From the NCBI RefSeq assembly GCF_900176505.1, contig NZ_FWYB01000003.1:248001-312000 (forward strand): 64,000 nt of DNA. Reading direction: 5' to 3'. The position numbers were made by a program, and so were the translations under genes. Under the pieces are notes generated by a model, which was given only the letters and a program-made list of their open reading frames with translations, did not search any database and was not told the DNA's origin. The stretch is from Pedobacter nyackensis (GTDB taxonomy: Bacteria > Bacteroidota > Bacteroidia > Sphingobacteriales > Sphingobacteriaceae). Below, in pieces: positions 7,734 through 15,211 of the stretch; position 1 is the stretch's first letter, and every line of letters starts with the position of its first letter.

Positions 7734-10700
7734 TTAAAATTTAACAGTTAAACCAAGGTTAAATACTTTCTGTATCAGATAACTTTCTGCTCCAAAAGAA
7801 GAGGCAAATGCCTCCGGATCAACGTCTTTTAAACTTGTTATTGTAAAGAGATTTGTTCCGCTAACAAAAAAACGGGCACTCGAGATATTTAAGCGTGAAA
7901 GGGCACTTGTCGGAATGTTATATCCCAGTTCCAGGTTTTTCAACCTCAGGTAAGAACCGTCTCGCAGCCAGTAGCTTGAGATTTCCTGGTTGTTGCTATA
8001 ACTTGAGAATAAACGGGGATAGGAGGCACCTGTGTTCCCAGGCGTCCATCTGTCCAGGTGTTTTTTTGATGGTACCGCATTGCCTGCAAATGCCCATTCT
8101 CCTAAGCCAGTCATGTATTTTTGTACTTTTGCAGCACCCTGCAACAAAATACTGATGTCAAATCCTTTGTAGTTAGCTCCCATAGATAAACCGTAGATAA
8201 TTTGTGGATAGTCTCCTTTACCAATTATAGTTTTATCTGCCGCTGTGATTTTACCATCGCCGTTGACGTCTTTATATTTGATATCTCCGGGGGCTACTGT
8301 AGCGTATAAAGGTGTTGGCCCTGCGGCAATCTCTGCAGTGGACTGATATAATCCTTCTGCTATGTAACCTGCCGGAGAAACCAAGTTGCCTGCAGGAAGG
8401 TAAAACGGATGGCCAATTAAGCTTTGATAAGGAAGAACCCCGGCGGCTTCAGGTATATAGACTACTTTATTCTTGTTAAAAGTGACATTGGGCTTAACAA
8501 AGTAGTCTACAGCACCAAGACGGTTCTTGTAGTCTATTGCCAGTTCAAAACCGCTGTTGTCAATTATGTTAAGGTTCTCACTTGGTAAGGTTCCACCAAT
8601 GGTTGCGGGAATACTAAAGGATCTTGTACCTAAGATGTTTTTAGTCCTTTTGTAAAAATAATCTGCTTCGATACCCAGTTTATTGTCAAATAAACGAGCC
8701 TCTAAACCGATATTTGAAATGTTGGCCTTTTCCCAGGTAAATGAAGCATTGGGAATCACACCAGGAACAAGTGCCTGAACCTCTGAACTACCAAAAATGT
8801 AATAACCATCTAGGCCACTTCCAAGGGTGTAGGTGTTTAGGTAATCAAATTGACCGGTTCTGTCATTACCCAACTGACCATATGAACCCCTTAGTTTTAA
8901 GAAGCTAATCACTGGAACATCTTTTAAGAAAGCTTCTTCGGAGAGTACCCATCCGGCAGAAACAGCAGGGAAGAACCCAAACCTGTCTCCTTTGGGGAAT
9001 ACATCCGATCCATCGTAGCGGAAGCTGAATTCAAACAGATACTTACCACTATAATTGTAAGCTGCGCGACCAACCACACTCTGGCGTGCATTTCTAAACC
9101 CAACTCCATAGTTGTCATCATTGTTGACATCACCGGCAAATAACTGATCAACCTGTGGAGACGCAAAATTGCCACGTGAGGCCAATAACCTGTTTCCCTG
9201 GTTTTCTGTTTGTGTGTATAAAGCAAGGATGTCGATATTATGTTTGTCGAAGGTTTTCTTATAGTTCAGGGAAGCCTCTGCAAGAACCGTTTGCCGCTGT
9301 ATAAATTGTTCGGTTAATGAAGCTCTTGTATTGCCTGTAGCCCTCGTGGTATACGTTCCGTTGTCATTTCTTACTGAGGTAACATAAGGCTTGGTAAAGT
9401 TTTTAATATAAGTTTGATACTTGTTATATGAAAATGTTCCTTTTGCAGTTAAACCATTAATAAATGGAACGTTATAGATTAATGAACCCACACCTTCCAG
9501 GACATTCAAATCTGTATTTACATAGCCTGCATCACCTTGTCCTATTAAATATGGACTACCATTAATTAAAGAAGAAAAGCCGCTTACAATCGAAATGTAA
9601 TTGTATGTGCCATTGCTAAATCTACTTGGAAGCAGAGGAGAGATCATACGATACTGGCTGACAATTGCCCCGCCTGCAACCGGATCCTTTGTTTTTTCAA
9701 TACGTCCATTTAAATTCAGACTTACCTTTAAATTTTTAGATATTTCAGCATCCAGATTTGTACGTAAAGAGTACTGTTTGTAACCAGATGACTCAAAAAG
9801 CCCTTTCTGATCCAGGTAACCCGTAGAAATAAAGTATTTAGATTTCTCACCTCCTCCATTTACAGAAATATTCTGTCTTTGCTGGAAGCTGCTTGGTTTC
9901 ATTAAAGCACTGTACCAGTCGGTATTTGCGTACCTGTCTGGATCGGAGCCTGTCCTGATCACTTCAAGTTGCTCATCGGTATATCCTCTATTCGCAGATG
10001 GAAGAAAGTTATTCTCGTTTTTATACATCTCGTTCAACAGCGTTGCATATTCATAACTGTTCACAAGTTCTGCCAACTGCGTAGGTTTCTGCCAGGCTCC
10101 ATTAAATGTATAGTTCAGACTTGGTTTTCCTTTATCTCCTCGTCTGGTTGTAATCAGAATAACCCCGTTTGCAGCCCTTGCGCCATATACCGCAGCTGTA
10201 CCGGCATCCTTTAAAATTGAAATGCTTTCAATATCTGAGGGATCCATATGTGGTAAATTCGCGTTAACAGATCTGCCATTTCCATTCGCATCTACGGCTT
10301 CTTGTGGAACGCCGTCTATTACAATCAGTGGTGATGAATTTCCTGAAGTACTTAAGCCCCGTATCAAAAGTCTGGAATCATCTCTCCCAGGTTGTCCCGA
10401 TCCTTGAAATGCAATTAGTCCCGGTAAACGGCCGGCAAGTGAGTTACTAATATTTGCAGCAGGACTTTGTCTTAATTCCACTCCGCTCACTGTCGCGACG
10501 GAACCTGTAATGTTAGCTTTCTTTTGTTCAGAATAACCCAGTACAACGACTTCCTGCAAACTGCCTGGTGCAGCAACCATTGTCACTTTTAGCGATACCG
10601 AATTTCCTACGGCTATTTCCTGGGTTTTAAAACCGATATAACTAAACACCAGTACCTGGTTGCCATCTGATGGAATGGTGATGTTAAAGTGTCCGTTAAC

Positions 10701-11240
10701 ATCTGTTGCAGAACTCGAGTTCCGGTCACCTTTAACCATAATGGTTACACCCGGTAAAGGCTTCCCTTCATCATCAAGCACAACTCCTGTAATCTTAACA
10801 TCTGCCTGTTCGGCCGGGATGCCATACCTTTCTATTTTAGAGATCAGGATTTTGTTATTTACTTCGCTAAACGTTAATCCAAGTGGTTCTAAAATCAGGT
10901 TTAATGTAGCTTTAACAGATCTTGTATCTAAAGGGATATTTAAGTTCTTTATGTCTTTAATATCGCTGTTCCTGTAGATGAACCTGAAACCGGTCTGTGC
11001 TTCTATCTTTTTGATGGCCGATAATACCGACTCATTTTTTAGCTCCATTGTTACTTCAACCTGGGCCGAACCCTGAGCTTTAATGTTTGAAGCAAACAGA
11101 ATTTGAAAAGTTACGGTAGTTAAAATAGCTGTAATTAGGCTTAAACGCATAATCTGACGAATTATATATCGTGAGTTACTGGAGGTAGAAAAGCACAAAT
11201 AGCTTTTACTACCCTCTGCTGATTTTGCAGAAAATTTCAT
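7734..11240 (-). CDS. SusC/RagA TonB-linked outer-membrane transporter with STN signalling domain
   Basis: This is a TonB-dependent channel that pairs with SusD and also signals to FecR. A long basic lead and a membrane segment (MRLSLITAILTTVTFQILFA) form the signal peptide. They are followed by an STN domain (about 60-120, ALKNIEA-like segment AIKKIEAQTGFRFIYRN), a carboxypeptidase-regulatory-like domain (about 148-228), and the plug with RLLIRGLSTSGNSSPLIVID. The C-terminal barrel ends VFNLGLTVKF. At 1168 aa it is full length. The STN domain, which contacts FecR in transenvelope signalling, matches the upstream fecR and sigma genes. The long N-terminal lead is usual in STN-type SusC proteins, so I kept the ATG at 11240. 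Confidence 0.95.
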   Translation of the reverse strand: MKFSAKSAEGSKSYLCFSTSSNSRYIIRQIMRLSLITAILTTVTFQILFASNIKAQGSAQVEVTMELKNESVLSAIKKIEAQTGFRFIYRNSDIKDIKNLNIPLDTRSVKATLNLILEPLGLTFSEVNNKILISKIERYGIPAEQADVKITGVVLDDEGKPLPGVTIMVKGDRNSSSATDVNGHFNITIPSDGNQVLVFSYIGFKTQEIAVGNSVSLKVTMVAAPGSLQEVVVLGYSEQKKANITGSVATVSGVELRQSPAANISNSLAGRLPGLIAFQGSGQPGRDDSRLLIRGLSTSGNSSPLIVIDGVPQEAVDANGNGRSVNANLPHMDPSDIESISILKDAGTAAVYGARAANGVILITTRRGDKGKPSLNYTFNGAWQKPTQLAELVNSYEYATLLNEMYKNENNFLPSANRGYTDEQLEVIRTGSDPDRYANTDWYSALMKPSSFQQRQNISVNGGGEKSKYFISTGYLDQKGLFESSGYKQYSLRTNLDAEISKNLKVSLNLNGRIEKTKDPVAGGAIVSQYRMISPLLPSRFSNGTYNYISIVSGFSSLINGSPYLIGQGDAGYVNTDLNVLEGVGSLIYNVPFINGLTAKGTFSYNKYQTYIKNFTKPYVTSVRNDNGTYTTRATGNTRASLTEQFIQRQTVLAEASLNYKKTFDKHNIDILALYTQTENQGNRLLASRGNFASPQVDQLFAGDVNNDDNYGVGFRNARQSVVGRAAYNYSGKYLFEFSFRYDGSDVFPKGDRFGFFPAVSAGWVLSEEAFLKDVPVISFLKLRGSYGQLGNDRTGQFDYLNTYTLGSGLDGYYIFGSSEVQALVPGVIPNASFTWEKANISNIGLEARLFDNKLGIEADYFYKRTKNILGTRSFSIPATIGGTLPSENLNIIDNSGFELAIDYKNRLGAVDYFVKPNVTFNKNKVVYIPEAAGVLPYQSLIGHPFYLPAGNLVSPAGYIAEGLYQSTAEIAAGPTPLYATVAPGDIKYKDVNGDGKITAADKTIIGKGDYPQIIYGLSMGANYKGFDISILLQGAAKVQKYMTGLGEWAFAGNAVPSKKHLDRWTPGNTGASYPRLFSSYSNNQEISSYWLRDGSYLRLKNLELGYNIPTSALSRLNISSARFFVSGTNLFTITSLKDVDPEAFASSFGAESYLIQKVFNLGLTVKF

Positions 11241-11268
11241 AATTTTAAATGTTTAAATGATCCTCGAA

Positions 11269-11287
11269 AAATTGTTTATAACAATTT
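11269..11287. promoter_or_regulatory. Inverted repeat just upstream of susC
   Basis: The arms aaattgtt and aacaattt flank a 3-nt centre. The repeat lies about 30 bp before the susC ATG on the minus strand. It may be an operator or a leader stem that controls susC separately from fecR. Confidence 0.4.
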
Positions 11288-11294
11288 GCCTTAG

Positions 11295-11352
11295 TTAGCG
11301 CTAAAGCAAAAACAATCAACAGCTCCCTGTTTAGCGACAGGGAGTTTTTTTT
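11295..11352. promoter_or_regulatory. fecR-susC intergenic hairpin with T-tract and complementary palindrome
   Basis: A perfect 8-bp stem (ctccctgt 11323-11330, acagggag 11337-11344) has a 6-nt loop ttagcg and is followed on the plus strand by eight T (11345-11352). On that strand it looks like an intrinsic terminator, although no plus-strand gene ends here. On the minus strand it sits in the fecR-susC spacer. The 10-bp palindrome ttagcgctaa at 11295-11304 contains the complement of the loop, so a loop-palindrome (pseudoknot-like) pairing is possible. Biological role is inferred only. Confidence 0.5.
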
Positions 11353-11427
11353 ATCAAATTCGCAGGTGGTAAATTTCTCTCATAAATTGGTTTAATTAGG
11401 GTTTAGGTATATTAAATTGATTAATTG

Positions 11428-12465
11428 TTATTTGCATCCCTTGCCGGAAATGATGATCTCCTGAGCCTTTTTTTGATAGGTTATATGATTAAATGAAGTA
11501 ATAATCTGTAAGATTTCATCCAGACTTTCCTCCTTTAAAAACGTAGCGGTAAAGCGACAGTCTTTACTTTGCTCATTGGCAAACTTTATATTTACGTTGA
11601 AACGTTTAGCCAGTTGTACGGTTGCTTCATCCATCGTTACATCATCGAAAAAGAGATCCTTTTCCTGCCATTCTACTGTTTTACTAGCTAATACAGGCTT
11701 TAGTAATGATTTCATCTCGGTTTTATTAAAAATAATCTGCTGATCAGGAGTAATTATCCCCAATGTTTTGTGTTCATTTTTAACCATTACCTTACCTCTG
11801 GTTACAGTTACAACCACATCATTTTCTTTATCATAAGCCTTAATGTTAAAGGCTGTGCCAAGTACTGTTGTACTTATTTTTCCGGTATGTACAATAAATG
11901 GCTTTTCAGGATTATGTTTGATGTCAAAATACCCTTCTCCTTTTAGTACGACCTCTCGGGTGCTTCCTAAGAAATCTTCAGGAAATTCTAATGTACTTTT
12001 GTTATTTAGGATAACTATACTTCCATCCGGTAGTTTTATTTTTCTGTGTTCATCAACTGCAACCAGGTTTATCAAAGATTCGGTTTTGTTGTTTACGATT
12101 TCAGCTTGATTAGGGGTAATGGAATCGCTGCGGTTTGAGCCGTAATACAAAAACACTAAAACGCCAAGTAAAACTGTGGCTGCCGCCCATATGATCCATG
12201 ATCTTACCGGATTTAATTTTACTGGTTGATCTGTTGCTTCGTCATAGTCGACAGCCGATAAAACCCTGCCGAATAACTGGTTTACATTGTTTTTATCAAG
12301 TTCGGGCCCGTTGACGTGGTTTTCCCACTCATCGTTCATCAGCATATCTATTTCGGTAGCTTTATTTTCGTCAGTAATTAAAGCCATTAATTCTGCATAC
12401 TCTGCCTGCGTACAAGTTCTGTCTGCGTATTTCTGAAACAAATGTGTCAATCTTCCCTTACTCAT
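11428..12465 (-). CDS. FecR family anti-sigma factor
   Basis: This is an inner-membrane anti-sigma regulator that receives a signal from the STN domain of SusC and controls the ECF sigma encoded upstream. The cytoplasmic N-terminal part (about 1-88) is followed by one transmembrane helix near residues 90-108 (WIIWAAATVLLGVLVFLYYG). The periplasmic FecR domain (about 140-235) contains IKLPDGSIVILNNKSTLEFP and GEGYFDIKHNPEKPFIVHTG, and the C-terminal DUF4974-type domain contains FDDVTMDEATVQLAKRFNV. The length of 345 aa is normal. Order and spacing (sigma, 94 bp, fecR, 187 bp, susC) are standard for Bacteroidota transenvelope regulation. Confidence 0.95.
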   Translation of the reverse strand: MSKGRLTHLFQKYADRTCTQAEYAELMALITDENKATEIDMLMNDEWENHVNGPELDKNNVNQLFGRVLSAVDYDEATDQPVKLNPVRSWIIWAAATVLLGVLVFLYYGSNRSDSITPNQAEIVNNKTESLINLVAVDEHRKIKLPDGSIVILNNKSTLEFPEDFLGSTREVVLKGEGYFDIKHNPEKPFIVHTGKISTTVLGTAFNIKAYDKENDVVVTVTRGKVMVKNEHKTLGIITPDQQIIFNKTEMKSLLKPVLASKTVEWQEKDLFFDDVTMDEATVQLAKRFNVNIKFANEQSKDCRFTATFLKEESLDEILQIITSFNHITYQKKAQEIIISGKGCK

Positions 12466-12559
12466 TGGAGTCTATTTTTAGATTAAATTCAGGGTTTATC
12501 CTGCTTATACATTTATAATGACAATTGGGAATGAAAAAGGTAGTAGTGAGGATATAAAA

Positions 12560-13156
12560 TTATTTCATCATATAGAAAAACATAAAGAGCAAAGCAGATA
12601 ATTCGGTTCTGTCGCCCAATAAGCTGCGGATGGTTTTGGTCGCATCACGCAAATGTGCTTTTACGGTTAAGGGAGAAATGTTGAGCCGTTCTGCCACCTC
12701 TTTTTGCTTTATTCCATCAATATGGCACATCTGATAAATCAGACGTTGTTGTTTAGGCAATTTTTGGATGGCTTCATTAAGCAGTGCACGGGTTTCTTTG
12801 GCTTGGAGATTATGCTCTGTATTGTTGTCAACCTCCGTCCAGTTCTCGATCTGCGCATTATTCAATTTGAAGTCAAGTGCTATTTTTTTTAATGCGTTTA
12901 AGGTTAGATTTTTGGTAATTACTCGAAGGTAGCCTCCGAAATTGCTTATTTGAGAGATTTTCTCTCTGCCAAGCCAGAGATTAATAAAAACCTCTTGTAC
13001 AATTTCTTCCGCATGGGTTTCAGATCTCAAAAATCGTATCGAATAACTGTATACTTTATGATGATACAGGTCAAATAGCGTTCGAAAAGCATGGTGATCT
13101 CCCTTGGCTACTTTAGCCAGCAGAATTTCCTCAGCACGGGCCGTTTTGCTTTCCAT
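12560..13156 (-). CDS. ECF RNA polymerase sigma factor (Bacteroidota FecI-like)
   Basis: This 198-aa extracytoplasmic-function sigma factor probably activates the downstream susC operon. Region 2 (about 22-95) contains FDLYHHKVYSYSIRFL and the -10 recognition helix segment AEEIVQEVFINLW. Region 4 (about 130-185) has LPKQQRLIYQMCHIDG followed by a helix-turn-helix EVAERLNISPLTVKAHLRDA. No region 1 or 3 is present. It ends with a hydrophobic tail (ALLFMFFYMMK), as often seen in this subgroup. It is the first gene of the minus-strand locus and is divergent from cutC. Confidence 0.94.
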   Translation of the reverse strand: MESKTARAEEILLAKVAKGDHHAFRTLFDLYHHKVYSYSIRFLRSETHAEEIVQEVFINLWLGREKISQISNFGGYLRVITKNLTLNALKKIALDFKLNNAQIENWTEVDNNTEHNLQAKETRALLNEAIQKLPKQQRLIYQMCHIDGIKQKEVAERLNISPLTVKAHLRDATKTIRSLLGDRTELSALLFMFFYMMK

Positions 13157-13298
13157 TATGCTAAGTTATGACTATAGTTTAGGAAATCAGCTATCGGATA
13201 TCCTAAAGATGACTTAAATATTGCGGCTTTGTTGTTCTTTTGCAATGGGGATTTAAGAAATTTGAATATCCGCTTTTGTTGTATATTGCTTTTATTTT

Positions 13299-14054
13299 AT
13301 GATTAACATGGAAGTATGTGCCAATTCATTGCGTTCTGCTCAGGCAGCTCAGGACGGTGGCGCGATTAGAGTTGAGCTTTGTGATAACTTGTTAGAAGGT
13401 GGTACCACACCTAGTTATGCACAGATTGTTTTGGCAAAGAGAATGTTGAATATTCAGGTTTATCCGATTATCAGACCCAGGGGAGGAGATTTTTTATATT
13501 CTGAACTTGAGTTTGAACTGATGAAGGAAGATATTAAGCTATGCAGAGAACTAAAATGTGATGGCGTTGTGATTGGTATCTTAAAGTCGGATGGTAGTGT
13601 TGATAAGGAACGTTGCAGGGAACTGATCGAACTTGTCGGTGACATGAAGGTTACTTTTCATCGGGCATTCGATATGAGTAATGACTTGTTTCAGGCCCTT
13701 GAAGATATTATCGAATTGGGATGTACGCGCATCCTGACTTCCGGAGGTGAATCATCTGCACTAAAAGGAGCTGCGGTGTTAAAAAGTCTAATTGAACAGG
13801 CGAATGGTAGAATCAGTATCATGCCAGGCGCTGGCGTAAATGTTCATAACATTGAAGAGCTAATTCAACTTACTGGAGCTAAAGAATTTCACGCTTCGGC
13901 AAAAAATGCAGTGTCAAGTGAAATGCAATTTCGAAATCCAAAGCTAAATATGGGAGCAGAGGCTGATGAGTTTAGTTATGACCTTACAAGTAGTGATACG
14001 GTAAAAAGACTTATTGAATTAGCAAACCCAGGTAACTTAAACCCGAAGAAGTAA
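13299..14054 (+). CDS. cutC: CutC family protein (copper homeostasis protein CutC)
   Basis: This is a TIM-barrel CutC homologue of 251 aa. The N-terminal family signature MEVCANSLRSAQAAQDGGAI leads into RVELCDNLLEGGTTPSY. Later family motifs are IIRPRGGDFLYSELE, VTFHRAFDMS, LTSGGESSALKG and ISIMPGAGVN. The ATG at 13308 (MEVC) is an alternative start three codons inside. CutC was named from a copper-sensitivity phenotype in E. coli, but its biochemical activity is unsettled, so the copper role should be taken as a family label. No copper genes adjoin it. Confidence 0.92.
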   Translation: MINMEVCANSLRSAQAAQDGGAIRVELCDNLLEGGTTPSYAQIVLAKRMLNIQVYPIIRPRGGDFLYSELEFELMKEDIKLCRELKCDGVVIGILKSDGSVDKERCRELIELVGDMKVTFHRAFDMSNDLFQALEDIIELGCTRILTSGGESSALKGAAVLKSLIEQANGRISIMPGAGVNVHNIEELIQLTGAKEFHASAKNAVSSEMQFRNPKLNMGAEADEFSYDLTSSDTVKRLIELANPGNLNPKK

Positions 14055-14142
14055 CCCATGGTGGACTATTGAATAGTTTTTATTTGGCTTATTATACATA
14101 CTAATACGGGCAAAATACCAGGATGACGAATATGGTATTAGG

Positions 14143-14190
14143 CTGCTATTGGTCTGCTATTCGACTGCTATTGGACTGCTTTTAGCAGTC
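14143..14190. repeat. Four 11-bp tandem repeats ending in a hairpin
   Basis: Four units of an 11-bp motif (ctgctattggt, ctgctattcga, ctgctattgga and the diverged ctgcttttagc) lie head to tail at 14143-14186. The last unit overlaps a perfect 6-bp hairpin gactgc-tttta-gcagtc at 14174-14190. It lies in the gap after cutC. No protein is encoded. It looks like a dispersed REP-like element, but whether it recurs in the genome cannot be seen here. Confidence 0.65.
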
Positions 14191-14274
14191 TGATGCCAGC
14201 TATAAAGCATTGTATGCTCAGCCTTATTTGATAATCGTCCACAGAGGTTTGTTGCATAGGGATACTAAGGTAAT

Positions 14275-14429
14275 AAGGAACGATTTGCTGAGTATTTGAA
14301 AATGCATCAGGAAGGTAAGACCGATTACTTTACATTTTGCAGGCAAGCCGTTGAAACAGGCGTAAATAGATTGGTGGTGGATTTTATTTTGACGGAATGG
14401 ATTCCTGCTATAACCAGATAAATAAATGA
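14275..14429 (+). pseudogene. Relic of a DUF1398-type gene (C-terminal fragment, frameshifted)
   Basis: One frame from 14275 reads KERFAEYLKMHQEGKTDYF and then TFCRQAVETGVNRLVVD. This matches my recollection of the C-terminal half of DUF1398 proteins, which read roughly EYLxxHQxGKTDYFTFC and then GVEKWxVD. An in-frame TAA at 14266-14268 cuts it off upstream. After about 14388 the similarity continues in a different frame (DGMDSCYNQIN, compare MTCTYYDKAGN), ending at TGA 14427-14429. No start or N-terminal half is visible. The fragment therefore appears to be a decayed gene remnant in the 500-bp gap between cutC and the response regulator. The family assignment is from memory. Confidence 0.55.
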
Positions 14430-14557
14430 TTTTATTTTAACTATATTTTAATTTATATATTTGAATAGTTATTTGTTCTAATTTATTATATTGTATAAGT
14501 GGGAAATATGCATTTATTATGATGATATTTCTTGTTGTCAGATAGATCCGAATTTCA

Positions 14558-15211
14558 ATGAGCAATTTATTTACTGCTGAGCTTAAAATTTTAATAACAG
14601 ATGATCATCGTGTCATTCAACAAGGCTTGACTTTTGTTATTAAGGAGTTTTTAAATAAGGCTATTGTATCGTATGCCAATTCTGTAAGCACTACAATCCT
14701 TGCACTTAAAAAAGGCAAAGTAGATTTATTAATTCTGGACATTAATATCCCCGGCGGCAGTAATTTTAAAATGATTGAGCAGATCCGGGAAATACAGCCT
14801 GATCTTAAAATAATAATTTTTTCTGCTCATGAAGAAAGTACCTATGCCTTAAGATACCTTAAAGCAGGGGTTAATGGCTATCTTGAAAAAAGCGCTTCAG
14901 AACAAGAAATAAAAGAGGCCATCAGAAGGGTTTTAATAAAAGGGAAATATTTTAGTTCTAATATTCAGGATCAATTGCTGGATACCTATTATGAGGGTGC
15001 TAATTCCAAAAGGAAACTGCATCAATTAACTAATAGGGAGATTGAAATTGCACGATTTATCATCGATGGGGAAGGGACAAGTAGCATAGGGGAGAAATTG
15101 GACTTGCAAGCCTCTACGGTAAGTACTCATAAAAAGAATATATTCGAAAAATTGCAAATCTCTAATGTCTCAGAGTTGATTGATCTATTCAGAATGAATC
15201 AACAAGCCTAA
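14558..15211 (+). CDS. LuxR/NarL-family response regulator
   Basis: This is a two-component DNA-binding regulator of 217 aa. The receiver domain (about 10-130) starts KILITDDHRVIQQGL, has the phospho-acceptor Asp near residue 61 in LLILDINIPGG, and carries the conserved Lys in GVNGYLEKSASEQE. A GerE/LuxR helix-turn-helix occupies about 148-212 (LTNREIEIARFIIDGEG, then STVSTHKKNIFEKLQ). The stop TAA at 15209-15211 overlaps the stop of the convergent histidine kinase gene by 4 bp, and the kinase is the obvious partner. A TAnnTTTG-like box (14456-14463) lies upstream without a clear -33 box. Confidence 0.94.
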   Translation: MSNLFTAELKILITDDHRVIQQGLTFVIKEFLNKAIVSYANSVSTTILALKKGKVDLLILDINIPGGSNFKMIEQIREIQPDLKIIIFSAHEESTYALRYLKAGVNGYLEKSASEQEIKEAIRRVLIKGKYFSSNIQDQLLDTYYEGANSKRKLHQLTNREIEIARFIIDGEGTSSIGEKLDLQASTVSTHKKNIFEKLQISNVSELIDLFRMNQQA

